Positions 54,479 to 63,227 of a DNA stretch of 64,000 bases are shown here, piece by piece; the stretch's first letter is position 1; each line of letters opens with the position of its first letter. The DNA is from Candidatus Accumulibacter regalis (lineage in GTDB: Bacteria > Pseudomonadota > Gammaproteobacteria > Burkholderiales > Rhodocyclaceae): positions 119,861 through 183,860 of the forward strand of contig JEMY01000003.1 of the NCBI GenBank assembly GCA_000585075.1, in the 5' to 3' direction. The position numbers and the translations under genes are program-made. The notes beneath the pieces are model-generated. The model had not been told where the DNA came from, did no database searches, and saw only the letters and a program-made list of their open reading frames with translations.

Positions 54479-55597
54479 ATGAGACTGATTGACCTGCAGC
54501 AACCGATTGCCCGGCTCGTTCGCCGAGCGGGGCCGACGCGGCCGCCCGCGGCGGCGTTTTCCGCCGCCCTTGGCGCCCTCCTGATCCTCCTCGCGGCAAC
54601 GCCGCCGGCGCAGGCCCAGAACACGCCCATGGCCACGAAAGCGACCGCGCTGATCATCGAGAGCGCGCCGCTCGGCGAGGTCATCATCCACCCGCAGCGC
54701 GAACTGGCGGCGAGCGTGATGGCGCGCAACGAGTCGAAGCTGTCGGCCGAGGTCAGCGGGGTCGTGCTGCGCTGGACGGCCGAAGCCGGCAGTACGGTGA
54801 GCAAGGGGCAGGTGCTGGTCGACATCGATCCGGTCGACTTCCGGCTGGCGGTGGCGCAGGCGCAGGCGGCCGTGGATGCGTCGCTGGCGCGCTTCAGGCA
54901 GGCCGAGCAGCAGCACCAGCGCTCGCAGGCGCTGGTCGCGCAGGGCTTCTTCTCGCAGGAGGCGCAGGTCGAGCGTGCAACCGAGGTGGCGCTCAAGCGC
55001 AGCGAGCTGGCGTCGAATCGCGCCCAGCTGGCGATCGCTCAGCGCCAGTTGGCGAAGGCGACGCTGCGCGCGCCGTTTGCGGGCAGCGTCGTCGAGCGGC
55101 TGGCGCAGGCCGGCGAAGCGGTGACGCCGGGAAGCGTGCTCTACGTCCTGGCCGAGACCGGCGCCGCGGAAGTGAGCGCCAGTATCGCACCGGCCGACGT
55201 CGCCGGACTGCGGCGCGCGACCGACCTGGTTTTCGCGACGCGCGGACAGAACTACCCGCTGCGCCTGCTGCGCGTCGGCAGCACGGTGTCGGCGCCGGCG
55301 CGCACGCAGGAGGTCCGCCTGGCTTTCGTCGCCGCCGATGCGGGGCAGCCGCCGCCAGTTCCCGTGGGCAGCGATGGGCGCCTGCTGTGGTCCGATCCGC
55401 AGCCTTACCTGCCGGCGCCGCTGCTCGTGCGCCGTGGCGACGCAATCGGAGTCTTCGTCGAGCAGGGCAGGGTCGCCCGTTTCGTCGTCCTGCCCGGCGC
55501 ACAGGAGGGCCGCGCGGCGGCGGTCGAGCTGCCGGCGGAAACGCGCGTCGTCGTGCGCGGCCAGGCGACGCTGCAAGACGGCGCGGCGATCAGGTAG
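54479..55597 (+). CDS. RND efflux periplasmic adaptor (membrane fusion protein)
   Basis: A 372-residue adaptor with an N-terminal signal (AALGALLILLAATPPAQA). It has the biotinyl-lipoyl-like half-motifs VSGVVLRWTAEAGSTVSKGQ and LRAPFAGSVVERLAQAGEAV, a coiled-coil hairpin between them (about 125-190), and a beta-barrel and membrane-proximal region with LLVRRGDAIGVFVEQ. It links the inner-membrane pump encoded by the next gene to an outer-membrane channel, which is not in the window. The pump follows after 15 bases. Confidence 0.9.
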   Translation: MRLIDLQQPIARLVRRAGPTRPPAAAFSAALGALLILLAATPPAQAQNTPMATKATALIIESAPLGEVIIHPQRELAASVMARNESKLSAEVSGVVLRWTAEAGSTVSKGQVLVDIDPVDFRLAVAQAQAAVDASLARFRQAEQQHQRSQALVAQGFFSQEAQVERATEVALKRSELASNRAQLAIAQRQLAKATLRAPFAGSVVERLAQAGEAVTPGSVLYVLAETGAAEVSASIAPADVAGLRRATDLVFATRGQNYPLRLLRVGSTVSAPARTQEVRLAFVAADAGQPPPVPVGSDGRLLWSDPQPYLPAPLLVRRGDAIGVFVEQGRVARFVVLPGAQEGRAAAVELPAETRVVVRGQATLQDGAAIR

Positions 55598-55612
55598 GCT
55601 GCGCCGCCCACC

Positions 55613-58600
55613 ATGAAGCTGCTGCGCGCGCTGATCTCGAACCATCCGCTGGCCAACGTCGCCTTCGTCGTGGTCTTGCTGCTCGGCCTGCTCAGCTACC
55701 TGACGATGCCGCGCGAGCAGGACCCGGAAATCAATTTCAACTGGGTGAGCATCATCACCGCGCTGCCCGGTTCGAGTGCCGAGGAAGTCGAGCGGCTGGT
55801 CACCAACCCGCTCGAAGACGGCATCAAGGGCGTCGCCGACGTGCGCTTCGTAATTTCGACTTCACGCGAGAACATCTCGACGATCCTCGTTCGCTTTCGC
55901 GAAATCTCCGAGCGCAACTTCGACAAGCGGATGAACGACCTGCGCCGCGAAATCCAGAACAAGTCGAAATCCGAGCTGCCGCCCGAGGCCAAGGACCCGC
56001 TGGTGATGGAGATCACCACGTCGAACGGCTTTCCGACGGCGTCGATCCTGCTCGTCGGCCAGGCCGACGACGAGACGCTGCGCCTGAACGCGCGGCGCAT
56101 CAAGAGCGATCTGGAGCGCATGAGCGGCGTCGATACAGTCATCGCGTCCGGACTGCGCGACCCGGAATTGCTGATCAGCGCCAATCCGCAGGCACTGGCG
56201 GCGCGCGGGCTGACCAGCACCGACATCGCCGACAGCGTGCGCGACTGGTATCGCGACGTTTCCGGCGGCACGCTGAAGGGGCAGGGGAGCGCCTGGTCGG
56301 TCGGCGTCAAGGGCGTGGTCACCGACCCCGGGTCGCTGGCGACGCTGCCGGTGATGTCGGCGTCGCGGCCCGGCGTTTCGGCGCGCCTGGAAGAGGTGGC
56401 GGCCATCGAGCGCGCACGCGCGCCGGCGACGCAATACTCTTCGACCGACGGCCGCGATGCCGTGTCGCTGGCGATCAACAAGAAAGCCGGCAGCAATACG
56501 CTCGAACTCGTCGACCGTCTGCGCAGCTTCATCGCCGGGGAAAACGCCGTGCTCGCCGCCAGCGGCCTGAAGATGATCCTGGCCGACGACCAGACCATCC
56601 CCACCCGCGAAGCGATCAACGTCATGCAGACCAATGCGCTCTACGGGGTGATCATGGTGCTCGCCGTGTGCTGGCTGTTCCTCGGCGCCAAGATCGGCGT
56701 GCTGGTGGCGCTGGGCATCCCGTTTTCGCTGCTCGGCACTTTCGCCCTGCTGGCGGCCATGGGACACACGGTCAATGTCTCGGTGCTGCTCGGCGTGGTC
56801 ATCGCACTCGGCCTGCTGGTCGACGACGCGGTGGTCATCGTCGAAGCCAGCTACTACCGCATCGAACGCGGCCAGCAGGCGCTGCAGGCCAGCCTCGACG
56901 CGATCGGCGAAGTCTGGGCGCCGGTGCTGGCGTCGGTGGCGACGACCATGGCCGCCTTCCTGCCGCTGATGCTGCTGCCGGGAATCGTCGGCAAGTTCAT
57001 GTTCATCATTCCCTTCGTGGTTACCCTGGCCTTGCTGATCTCGCTGCTCGAAGCGTTCTGGATGATGCCGGTGCATGTCGTGGCCATCGGCATGAGCCTT
57101 GATCGGCCGTCGCCTCTGCAGCTCTGGCGCAACCGTTTCAATCGCCGCATTCGCCTGCGCTACGGGCAGGCGCTGGCCTACACGCTGCGCCGGCCGAAGC
57201 GCTTCGCGGCGCTGACCCTGGCCGCAGTTGCCGCCGCCGTGGCGCTGGTTGCCAGCGGCGTGATCCGCGTGCAGTTCTTCGCCTTCGATCCGATCCGGAT
57301 CATCTACGTGAACGTCGACATGCCGGCGACGGCAACGCTCGAAGACACGCTGGCCGAAACCCGGGCCGTCGAGCAGGTGGTGCGCAGCCAGCTCGATGGC
57401 GTCGGGACGGGTGGCGAAGCGCGCTCGGTGTATGCCAACGCCGGCGTCAAGTTCACCGATACCGAGCCGCTCTACGGCGACCCCTACGGGCAGGTGATCG
57501 TCTCGCTCAACCCGCTGGTCAAGGGAGCGCGCGACGTCAGCGCCACCGTCGAGGCGATGCGCGCCAGCGTCGAAGCGGTGCCGGGTCTCGGCCGCAAGAG
57601 CTTCACCGTGCTCTCCGGCGGGCCGCCGGCCGGCAAGGCGATCAGCGTCAAGGTGCGCGGCGACGACTTCGCGCAGTTGCAGGCCGCCGCCGACGCGCTC
57701 AAGGAAATCACCGCCAGGATCCCCGGCGCGCGCGACGTCCAGGACGACAACGTCCCCGGCCGTCCGCAACTGAGCCTGCGCCTCGACCGTGACGCGCTGC
57801 GCAAGGCCGGCTTGAACGCCGCGCAACTGGCGCGCCAGGTGCGCATCGCCGTCGACGGCGAGGTGGTTGCCTTCACCCGCGACGAGGGCGACAAGCTCGA
57901 GGTGCGCGTGCGTTCCGAGCGTACCCGCCGCCTCGACCCGGCGACTTTCCTGAACGAGCCGATTGCCCTGCCGGATGGCCGGATCAGCCGCCTCGGCGCG
58001 CTCGTCGAAGCGGAGATCACGCCGGGCCGCGGCTTCATCCGCCACTACAACCTGCGCCGCACGGTCACCGTCGAAGCCAGTCTCGACAAGACGCTCACCG
58101 ACACCGCCGCGGCCAACGCGATCATCGCCGGCGAATGGGACAGGATTCGCGCCGCGCATCCCGGCGTCAGCCTCGATTTTTCCGGTGAGCTGGAGGACAT
58201 CGAGGAAAGCCTGGCGGCGATGAAGATGCTTTTCCTGCTCGGCATCGGCCTGATCTATCTCATTCTCGCGGCGCAGTTCGCCAGCTACTGGCAGCCGCTG
58301 ATGATTCTGGTGACCGTGCCGCTGGCCTTCACCGGCGTCGCTTTCGGGCTCGCGCTGTCGGGAAATCCGCTGTCGCTGTACACGCTGTACGGGGTGATCG
58401 CGCTGACCGGCATCGGCGTCAACTCGGCGATCGTCCTGATCGACGCGGCCAACGGGCGGATGACGCGCATGGGTGGCATGCACGCCCTGATCCAGGCGGC
58501 GCGACGGCGCGTCGTTCCGATCCTGATCACCACCACGACGACCATCGGCGGCCTCTTCTCGCTGGCTTTCGGCCTCGGCGGCAAGAGCCTGCTGTGGGGG

Positions 58601-58759
58601 CCGGTCGCTTCGAGCATCGTCTGGGGGCTGACCTTCTCGACCGCGCTGACCCTGTTCGCCGTCCCGCTGCTCTATCTGGCTTTCATGGGCGAACGTCGGA
58701 AGTCGCCGTGCGGAGGCTCGCTTCTGCGGCGATGGCTGGCGCGCGTTCGGCGAGGTTGA
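55613..58759 (+). CDS. RND-family efflux transporter permease
   Basis: A 1048-residue inner-membrane pump of the HAE/AcrB-like class. It begins with the first span (LANVAFVVVLLLGLLSYLTM) and REQDPEINFNW, has two large periplasmic domains and about twelve spans. The proton-relay aspartates sit in LGLLVDDAVVIVEASYYRIE (span 4). The second half has IALTGIGVNSAIVLIDAANG. The short Met-Pro-Arg-Glu opening and the modest length suggest a heavy-metal- or multidrug-type pump not tied to a known substrate. It pairs with the upstream adaptor; no TolC-type gene or regulator adjoins it. Confidence 0.93.
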   Translation: MKLLRALISNHPLANVAFVVVLLLGLLSYLTMPREQDPEINFNWVSIITALPGSSAEEVERLVTNPLEDGIKGVADVRFVISTSRENISTILVRFREISERNFDKRMNDLRREIQNKSKSELPPEAKDPLVMEITTSNGFPTASILLVGQADDETLRLNARRIKSDLERMSGVDTVIASGLRDPELLISANPQALAARGLTSTDIADSVRDWYRDVSGGTLKGQGSAWSVGVKGVVTDPGSLATLPVMSASRPGVSARLEEVAAIERARAPATQYSSTDGRDAVSLAINKKAGSNTLELVDRLRSFIAGENAVLAASGLKMILADDQTIPTREAINVMQTNALYGVIMVLAVCWLFLGAKIGVLVALGIPFSLLGTFALLAAMGHTVNVSVLLGVVIALGLLVDDAVVIVEASYYRIERGQQALQASLDAIGEVWAPVLASVATTMAAFLPLMLLPGIVGKFMFIIPFVVTLALLISLLEAFWMMPVHVVAIGMSLDRPSPLQLWRNRFNRRIRLRYGQALAYTLRRPKRFAALTLAAVAAAVALVASGVIRVQFFAFDPIRIIYVNVDMPATATLEDTLAETRAVEQVVRSQLDGVGTGGEARSVYANAGVKFTDTEPLYGDPYGQVIVSLNPLVKGARDVSATVEAMRASVEAVPGLGRKSFTVLSGGPPAGKAISVKVRGDDFAQLQAAADALKEITARIPGARDVQDDNVPGRPQLSLRLDRDALRKAGLNAAQLARQVRIAVDGEVVAFTRDEGDKLEVRVRSERTRRLDPATFLNEPIALPDGRISRLGALVEAEITPGRGFIRHYNLRRTVTVEASLDKTLTDTAAANAIIAGEWDRIRAAHPGVSLDFSGELEDIEESLAAMKMLFLLGIGLIYLILAAQFASYWQPLMILVTVPLAFTGVAFGLALSGNPLSLYTLYGVIALTGIGVNSAIVLIDAANGRMTRMGGMHALIQAARRRVVPILITTTTTIGGLFSLAFGLGGKSLLWGPVASSIVWGLTFSTALTLFAVPLLYLAFMGERRKSPCGGSLLRRWLARVRRG

Positions 58760-58865
58760 TCGCGGCGCGCCAGACGAGAGCGGCACGGCAGCCGGCAGGC
58801 CGGTTGGCGAACGACGCCTCTTGGGTCTATAGTCACAACGTTGTCGTTTGCGGTCCGAGGTTGTC

Positions 58866-59567
58866 GTGGTCACCAGTGTCGCTGCTTCGCAGGCTTCAGT
58901 TCTCCGCATGGTCGTATCGCCCGGCCAGGGAACTCGTCGCGTTGCCGCCCGTGAAGAACCGGAGCCGGCCGAAAAAGCGGCGGCCACCGAGGCTGGGCGA
59001 CCCGGCGCAGCGGGTCGATCCGCGGCAACCAGTCCGGCGCCCGAAACGGGTGCTGTCGCGGGCAAGACCATCGCCACCACCAGTGCTGCGGGTGCGCTTT
59101 CCCCGGAAGACCTGCGCCTGATCGATCAGCTCAGCGCCACCGACCGCCAGGTGCGCGCGCACGAACTGGCGCACATGGCGGCGGGGGCCGGTTTGACCGG
59201 CAGCGCGACATTCACCTACCAGGTTGGTCCCGACAATCAGCGCTACGCCGTCGCTGGCGAAGTAGGCATCGACACCTCACCCGCCGGTGATCCCGAGGAA
59301 ACGATCGCCAAGGCGCAGCAGATTCGTGCCGCGGCGCTGGCGCCGGCCGATCCGTCGTCGCAGGACCAGAAGGTCGCGGCGATGGCCGCACAGATGGCCA
59401 GCGTGGCGCGCCTGCAGCTGGCTGCCCAGGAACGTGCGCAGAACCAGACGCCGGCGCAGGAAAGCGAGTCACGCATCGGTGCCGCGGCCGCCGCCTACGA
59501 GTCGGTGGCCGCTGCCGGCGACGCCTCGGCAGCTTCCCAATCCGCGGGATTCCGCGCCTTCGCCTGA
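58866..59567 (+). CDS. putative zinc metalloprotease, SprA-related family
   Basis: A protein of about 233 residues. After a low-complexity Ala/Pro/Thr-rich N-terminus it carries RQVRAHELAHMAAGAGLTGS. Its HELAH is a zinc-metalloprotease HExxH motif, followed by FTYQVGPDNQRYAVAGEVGI with DTSPAGDPEETI. This is the pattern of the SprA-related (CJM1_0395-like) family. The rest is a helical Ala/Gln-rich tail. GAGG at 58857-58860 supports a GTG at 58866; a TTG at 58848 is an alternative. There is no clear signal peptide. Activity is unproven for the family. Confidence 0.68.
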   Translation: MVTSVAASQASVLRMVVSPGQGTRRVAAREEPEPAEKAAATEAGRPGAAGRSAATSPAPETGAVAGKTIATTSAAGALSPEDLRLIDQLSATDRQVRAHELAHMAAGAGLTGSATFTYQVGPDNQRYAVAGEVGIDTSPAGDPEETIAKAQQIRAAALAPADPSSQDQKVAAMAAQMASVARLQLAAQERAQNQTPAQESESRIGAAAAAYESVAAAGDASAASQSAGFRAFA

Positions 59568-59612
59568 CAGGCCCGCCCGCGGGCGCACTGCGCGCCGCCG
59601 TGTTCGGGGCGA

Positions 59613-59641
59613 TTGAAAAGCAGACGCCGGCGAATTAGTAT
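59613..59641 (+). promoter_or_regulatory. predicted sigma70 promoter of the cytochrome c gene
   Basis: TTGAAA (59613-59618), a 17-bp spacer and TAGTAT (59636-59641), 45 bases before the start codon. This is a close match to the vegetative consensus. Confidence 0.6.
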
Positions 59642-59685
59642 CCAGCCACTGTGCACACAGTCTGTGCTGGCGGAGGAGAAATCAA

Positions 59686-60303
59686 TTGGCTTACCAACAT
59701 AGCACCCTGCTCGCGGCGGGCGTCCTGGCGGCGCTGTCGGCACTGCCCGTGCAGGCGGACAGCAATGCCGATCAGGCACGTGCGCAGCAGATCGTCGTCG
59801 AGCGGTGCTCGCTTTGTCACGGCAAGGAAGGCGAGGCGGCGAGCGTCGTCTTCCCGCGCCTGGCCGGGCAGCATGCCGAGTATGTCAGCAAGCAGCTGGC
59901 CGATTTCAAGAGCGGCAAGCGCAAGAGCGAGACCATGAAGCCGCAGGCTGCAGAGTTGACGGCGGCCGAGATGAAGGCACTGGGCGTCTTCTTCGAGAGC
60001 AAGAGCGTGCCGGCAAAAACGTCGCGGGATACGGCGCTGCTGGGTGTCGGCCTGTATATCTTCAGCCAGGGAAATCCTTTCTCGGGCCTGCCGGCCTGCG
60101 CCAGTTGTCATGGCGAGAAGGGTTATGGGACGCCGCAATTGCCGCGCCTGGCCGGGCAGCACCCACGCTACATCGAAGACCAAATCAAGCAGTTCAACAC
60201 CCGTGAACGCACCAACGACAACGCCGTCATGCATACCGTTGCCGCCAAGCTCACCGAACTCGAGGCGCACGCGGTTGCGGAGTACATCGCAACCCTGCAG
60301 TAG
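59686..60303 (+). CDS. di-haem cytochrome c (c4-like)
   Basis: A periplasmic electron carrier of 205 residues. A signal peptide (to about VQADS at residue 26) precedes two class-I haem domains with CSLCH and CASCH. Each domain has the family repeat FPRLAGQHAEYVSKQLADFK / LPRLAGQHPRYIEDQIKQFN and a methionine ligand region (SETMKPQAAELT, NAVMHTVAAKLT). This duplicated layout is cytochrome c4, which typically feeds terminal oxidases. A GGAGGAG-type site points to TTG at 59686 as start. Confidence 0.92.
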   Translation: MAYQHSTLLAAGVLAALSALPVQADSNADQARAQQIVVERCSLCHGKEGEAASVVFPRLAGQHAEYVSKQLADFKSGKRKSETMKPQAAELTAAEMKALGVFFESKSVPAKTSRDTALLGVGLYIFSQGNPFSGLPACASCHGEKGYGTPQLPRLAGQHPRYIEDQIKQFNTRERTNDNAVMHTVAAKLTELEAHAVAEYIATLQ

Positions 60304-60344
60304 GCGCTCGGCGGGCGGGAAGAACGCCTGACAGGGTCCGCGAA

Positions 60345-60363
60345 TGCCGGGCACTGCCCGGCA
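60345..60363 (+). terminator. hairpin after the cytochrome c gene
   Basis: A perfect 8-bp stem TGCCGGGC / GCCCGGCA with loop ACT, 42 bases after the stop codon. U-residues after it are few, so termination is probable but not certain. Confidence 0.45.
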
Positions 60364-60524
60364 ATGTTCCCAGTGCGCATTAGTTCCTGTGCCGCGCACG
60401 CCCGAGCTGAGAGACTTTGTCCGTAGGCAGCGGCTCGCCGTGACCGGCAACCGCGCTGCCACCCTCGCGCCGCGGGCGAGACCGCGGACGACGGCCGTGA
60501 GCTGGGCGAGCAGGGGCAAAGAAG

Positions 60525-61451
60525 ATGAGGCGAAGCGCATTGCTGGTGCTGTTTCTGGCGACCGGGCTTCATGGTCTGCCGGCGCGGGCCGACGGCGACG
60601 TTCAGACGCCACGCGTGCAGGCCGCGCTGGCCCAGGCGCAGGCCGCCGAAGTGGGGAGAGGCATCGGCAAGAACCTGATGCTGGCCATGGCGCTCTACTG
60701 CGACGCCGGAACGATGGGCAGTGGCGAAGGCTTCTTCCACGTCGGCCGTGTGCTGGCCAGCGCGCCCCGCGCCCTGCGCAACCCGGGTCTGGCCAATTCC
60801 TATCTCGCCCTGGCGACCCGCCTCGGCAACACGCAGGCGCTCCAGTATTACGATCCGCGCGTCGACAACGTGCTTCTCGGCGACCCTTGCGGCGCCTTCG
60901 CCGCTGGCCTGCACACGCAGTCCTTCGACATCGAAGCCTACCTGTCCCGGCAGCCGCGAGCGAGGCAGAAGATTGCCGCGTCGATCCGTAGCGCCGCGCG
61001 GCAGTACAAGGTCGATGAGCGTCTGGCGCTGGCCATCGCCCTGGTCGAGTCGAACCTCGATCCCGCCGTCGTTCCGGAAGGCGGCGCACAGGGCGTGATG
61101 CAGCTCGCCACAGCTGCGCGGCAGAACTCCGGCGGCCCCCGCATCGTCGATGGCGAGCAGGACATTCGCGCCGCTCTGGCGTATCTGGGCCAGCTGCACG
61201 AGCGCTTCGCCGGTGACTGGCGTTCGATGGCCACGGCCTACGACGCGGGGGCGGGAAGCGTCGGACGTTGCGGCGCCGTGCCTCCGCATCCGTGCCTGGA
61301 GACGCGGCAGTATGTCCGGCGTGTTCTCTACTTTGCCGGTGCATCGCCCGGCGAACAGCCCGGCGTTGCCCGGCAGGCACCGGCCGCAGCGCGCTCGCCG
61401 CATCGCGGCGGGGTGGCCGACAAGCGTGCCGATCTTCCTTGCTGCGGGTGA
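60525..61451 (+). CDS. lytic transglycosylase-like protein
   Basis: A 308-residue secreted protein with signal peptide (ALLVLFLATGLHGLPARADG). It has a helical region (about 30-150) and an SLT domain: LAIALVESNLDPAVVPEGGA (catalytic Glu), QGVMQLATAARQ, AYDAGAGSVGRCGAVPPHPC and ETRQYVRRVLYF. The usual YNAGxGAV motif is altered to YDAGAGSV, and two cysteines in the GRCGAVPPHPC loop may form a disulphide. The Pro/Arg-rich C-terminus is unstructured. It probably cuts peptidoglycan; whether it is fully active is uncertain. It lies alone, between a hairpin and the PEP-CTERM gene. Confidence 0.82.
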   Translation: MRRSALLVLFLATGLHGLPARADGDVQTPRVQAALAQAQAAEVGRGIGKNLMLAMALYCDAGTMGSGEGFFHVGRVLASAPRALRNPGLANSYLALATRLGNTQALQYYDPRVDNVLLGDPCGAFAAGLHTQSFDIEAYLSRQPRARQKIAASIRSAARQYKVDERLALAIALVESNLDPAVVPEGGAQGVMQLATAARQNSGGPRIVDGEQDIRAALAYLGQLHERFAGDWRSMATAYDAGAGSVGRCGAVPPHPCLETRQYVRRVLYFAGASPGEQPGVARQAPAAARSPHRGGVADKRADLPCCG

Positions 61452-61604
61452 TGCGCGCTGTCGCCGCGTGCGCGCGGGCGCAATGTTCACCGCGGCGTGA
61501 ATATTCCATGAGGACTGCGGGAGAATCGTTTCCTATCATCGTTCGTGCGGGCTCGGGTTTTCCGGCTCGTTTTCCATCCGCTTCCTTCCTCGAGGAGAAC
61601 CCAG

Positions 61605-62441
61605 ATGCACGAACGCCTTTCCCTCCCTTTCCGCCTCGCGGCCGGCGCTGCGGCGCTGGCCGTTTCCTCTGCTGCCAGCGCCGCACAGGTCAACCTCATG
61701 GTGACCATTGAAAATCTCGCTGCCGCGAACAGCATCGCCTTTGCGCCGCTGCACGTGGGTTTCAACAACGGTAGCTTCGACGCTTTCGACAGCGGCTCTC
61801 CTGCCGGCCCGGAAATCATTTCCGTCGCCGAACTGGGTGGCGGCGCACAATGGCAGGCCGCCTTCGCCGCGGCCGATCCGACGTCGACGCGCGCCGCGAT
61901 TGGCGGCGCCTTGTTGCCTGGCGCGAGCAGCAGTAAGCTCTTCTCGCTGATCGACAGCACCAGCAATCCCTTCTTTACCTTCGCGGCCATGGCCTTGCCC
62001 AGCAACGATCACTTCATAGGCAACGATTCGCCGACGCAGTATCAGCTCTTCGGCGCCGCCGGCAATCTGCTCATCTCGTCGATCGTGCAGACCGCGGGTG
62101 ACATCTGGGATGCGGGATCGGAAACCTTCGCTAGCGCAGCCGCCGCCTTCGTCGCCGGCAGCGACGCCACCCTGCGGACTGCCGAAGGCGGCAACGTCGG
62201 TTTGAACTTCGCCGGACTGGCGGCGTTCAACGGCGTCAATACGGCCGCCGGCTACGTTTTCAACAGTGGCCTTGGCGCCAGCAGTGAGGTCTATCGGATC
62301 AGCTTTGCGACGGTGCCCGAGCCGGAAAGCCTGGCGCTGATGCTGCCTGGACTGCTGGCCATTGGCTGGGTCGGCCGCCGGCGCCCAAAACCGGGCGCCG
62401 AGCGCGCGGATTCGCCTCTGGCGACGGCGTCACCGGTGTGA
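61605..62441 (+). CDS. PEP-CTERM sorted protein with Spondin_N-like domain
   Basis: A 278-residue exported protein. The signal peptide (about 1-27, cut near ASAAQ) is followed by a domain that reads VTIENLAAANSIAFAPLHVG, FNNGSFDAFDSGSPA and GPEIISVAELGG. This is the pattern of Spondin_N domains found in many environmental bacteria. The C-terminus carries the sorting tag: VPEPESLALMLPGLLAIGWV then GRRR, i.e. PEP motif, hydrophobic stretch and basic end, which exosortase removes. GAGGAG (61592-61597) supports the ATG at 61605. No exosortase is in this window. The PrsK/PrsR/PrsT genes are, so the host has the system. Confidence 0.85.
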   Translation: MHERLSLPFRLAAGAAALAVSSAASAAQVNLMVTIENLAAANSIAFAPLHVGFNNGSFDAFDSGSPAGPEIISVAELGGGAQWQAAFAAADPTSTRAAIGGALLPGASSSKLFSLIDSTSNPFFTFAAMALPSNDHFIGNDSPTQYQLFGAAGNLLISSIVQTAGDIWDAGSETFASAAAAFVAGSDATLRTAEGGNVGLNFAGLAAFNGVNTAAGYVFNSGLGASSEVYRISFATVPEPESLALMLPGLLAIGWVGRRRPKPGAERADSPLATASPV

Positions 62442-62525
62442 GAACGGTTTGAAGACGACGGCCGCCGGCTCGCTGTTCATCGTCCTCCGGCGTCGGCACC
62501 GGCAGCGTTCCGCGCCGCTGGGCGC

Positions 62526-63227
62526 ATGAACGAGCAGTTGCTCCTCGTCGAGGACGACGACGCGATTGCCGGCGCCTTGCGCCTGCACCTCGAAGAAGCC
62601 GGCTATCGCCTGCATCGCGAGTCGGACGGATTGCGGGCGATGGCGGCCATCGATCGCCAGCGCTGGGACATGGTGCTGCTCGACCTGATGCTCCCCAGCG
62701 CCGACGGCTGGGACGTCTGCCGCCATTTGCGCGCCCGCCATGCCGACGTGCCGGTGATCATGCTCAGCGCGCGTTCGGCCGAGGCGCACCGCGTGCTGGG
62801 CCTCGAACTCGGTGCCGACGACTACCTTGCCAAGCCGTTTTCGATGCTCGAACTGGTCGCCCGCGTGCGTGCCCTGCTGCGCCGCATCGAGCAGCTGCGC
62901 TCGTCGCCTGCGGCGGCCGCGTCGGAGTTGCGCTTCGGGCCCTTCCGCCTCGATACCGAGCGCCGCGAACTGCAGCGCGGCGACGCCGCCGTGCCGCTGA
63001 CCCTGCGCGAGTTCGACCTGCTGCACTTTCTCGCTCGCCACCCGGGCCGCGCCTTCAGTCGCGGTGAACTCCTGCAGCGCGTCTGGGGCGCCGGCTTCGA
63101 CGGCTACGAGCACACCGTCAACTCGCACATCAACCGCCTGCGCACGAAGATCGAAGACGATCCGCGCGACCCGCAGCGCATCGTCACCGTCTGGGGTGTC
63201 GGCTACCGCTTCGAAGAGATCCCGTGA
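62526..63227 (+). CDS. OmpR-family response regulator
   Basis: A 233-residue two-component regulator. The receiver has VEDDD, phospho-acceptor Asp53 (VLLDLMLPS), the conserved Ser/Thr of MLSARS and Lys in LAKPFS. The OmpR winged helix occupies about 130-230 (LTLREFDLLHFLARHPGRAF, GYEHTVNSHINRLRTKIE, TVWGVGYRFE). It is coupled to the following kinase by a TGATG overlap. The stimulus and regulon are unknown. Confidence 0.94.
   Translation: MNEQLLLVEDDDAIAGALRLHLEEAGYRLHRESDGLRAMAAIDRQRWDMVLLDLMLPSADGWDVCRHLRARHADVPVIMLSARSAEAHRVLGLELGADDYLAKPFSMLELVARVRALLRRIEQLRSSPAAAASELRFGPFRLDTERRELQRGDAAVPLTLREFDLLHFLARHPGRAFSRGELLQRVWGAGFDGYEHTVNSHINRLRTKIEDDPRDPQRIVTVWGVGYRFEEIP

Noticed and set aside
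55862..59080. Very long open frame (1072 codons) on the minus strand opposite the RND pump
   Set aside because: It is antisense to a clearly recognisable pump, and its translation is His/Arg/Asp-rich without domains. This is typical of high-GC shadow frames. The same applies to long minus-strand frames under gabD, clpB, argG and prsT.
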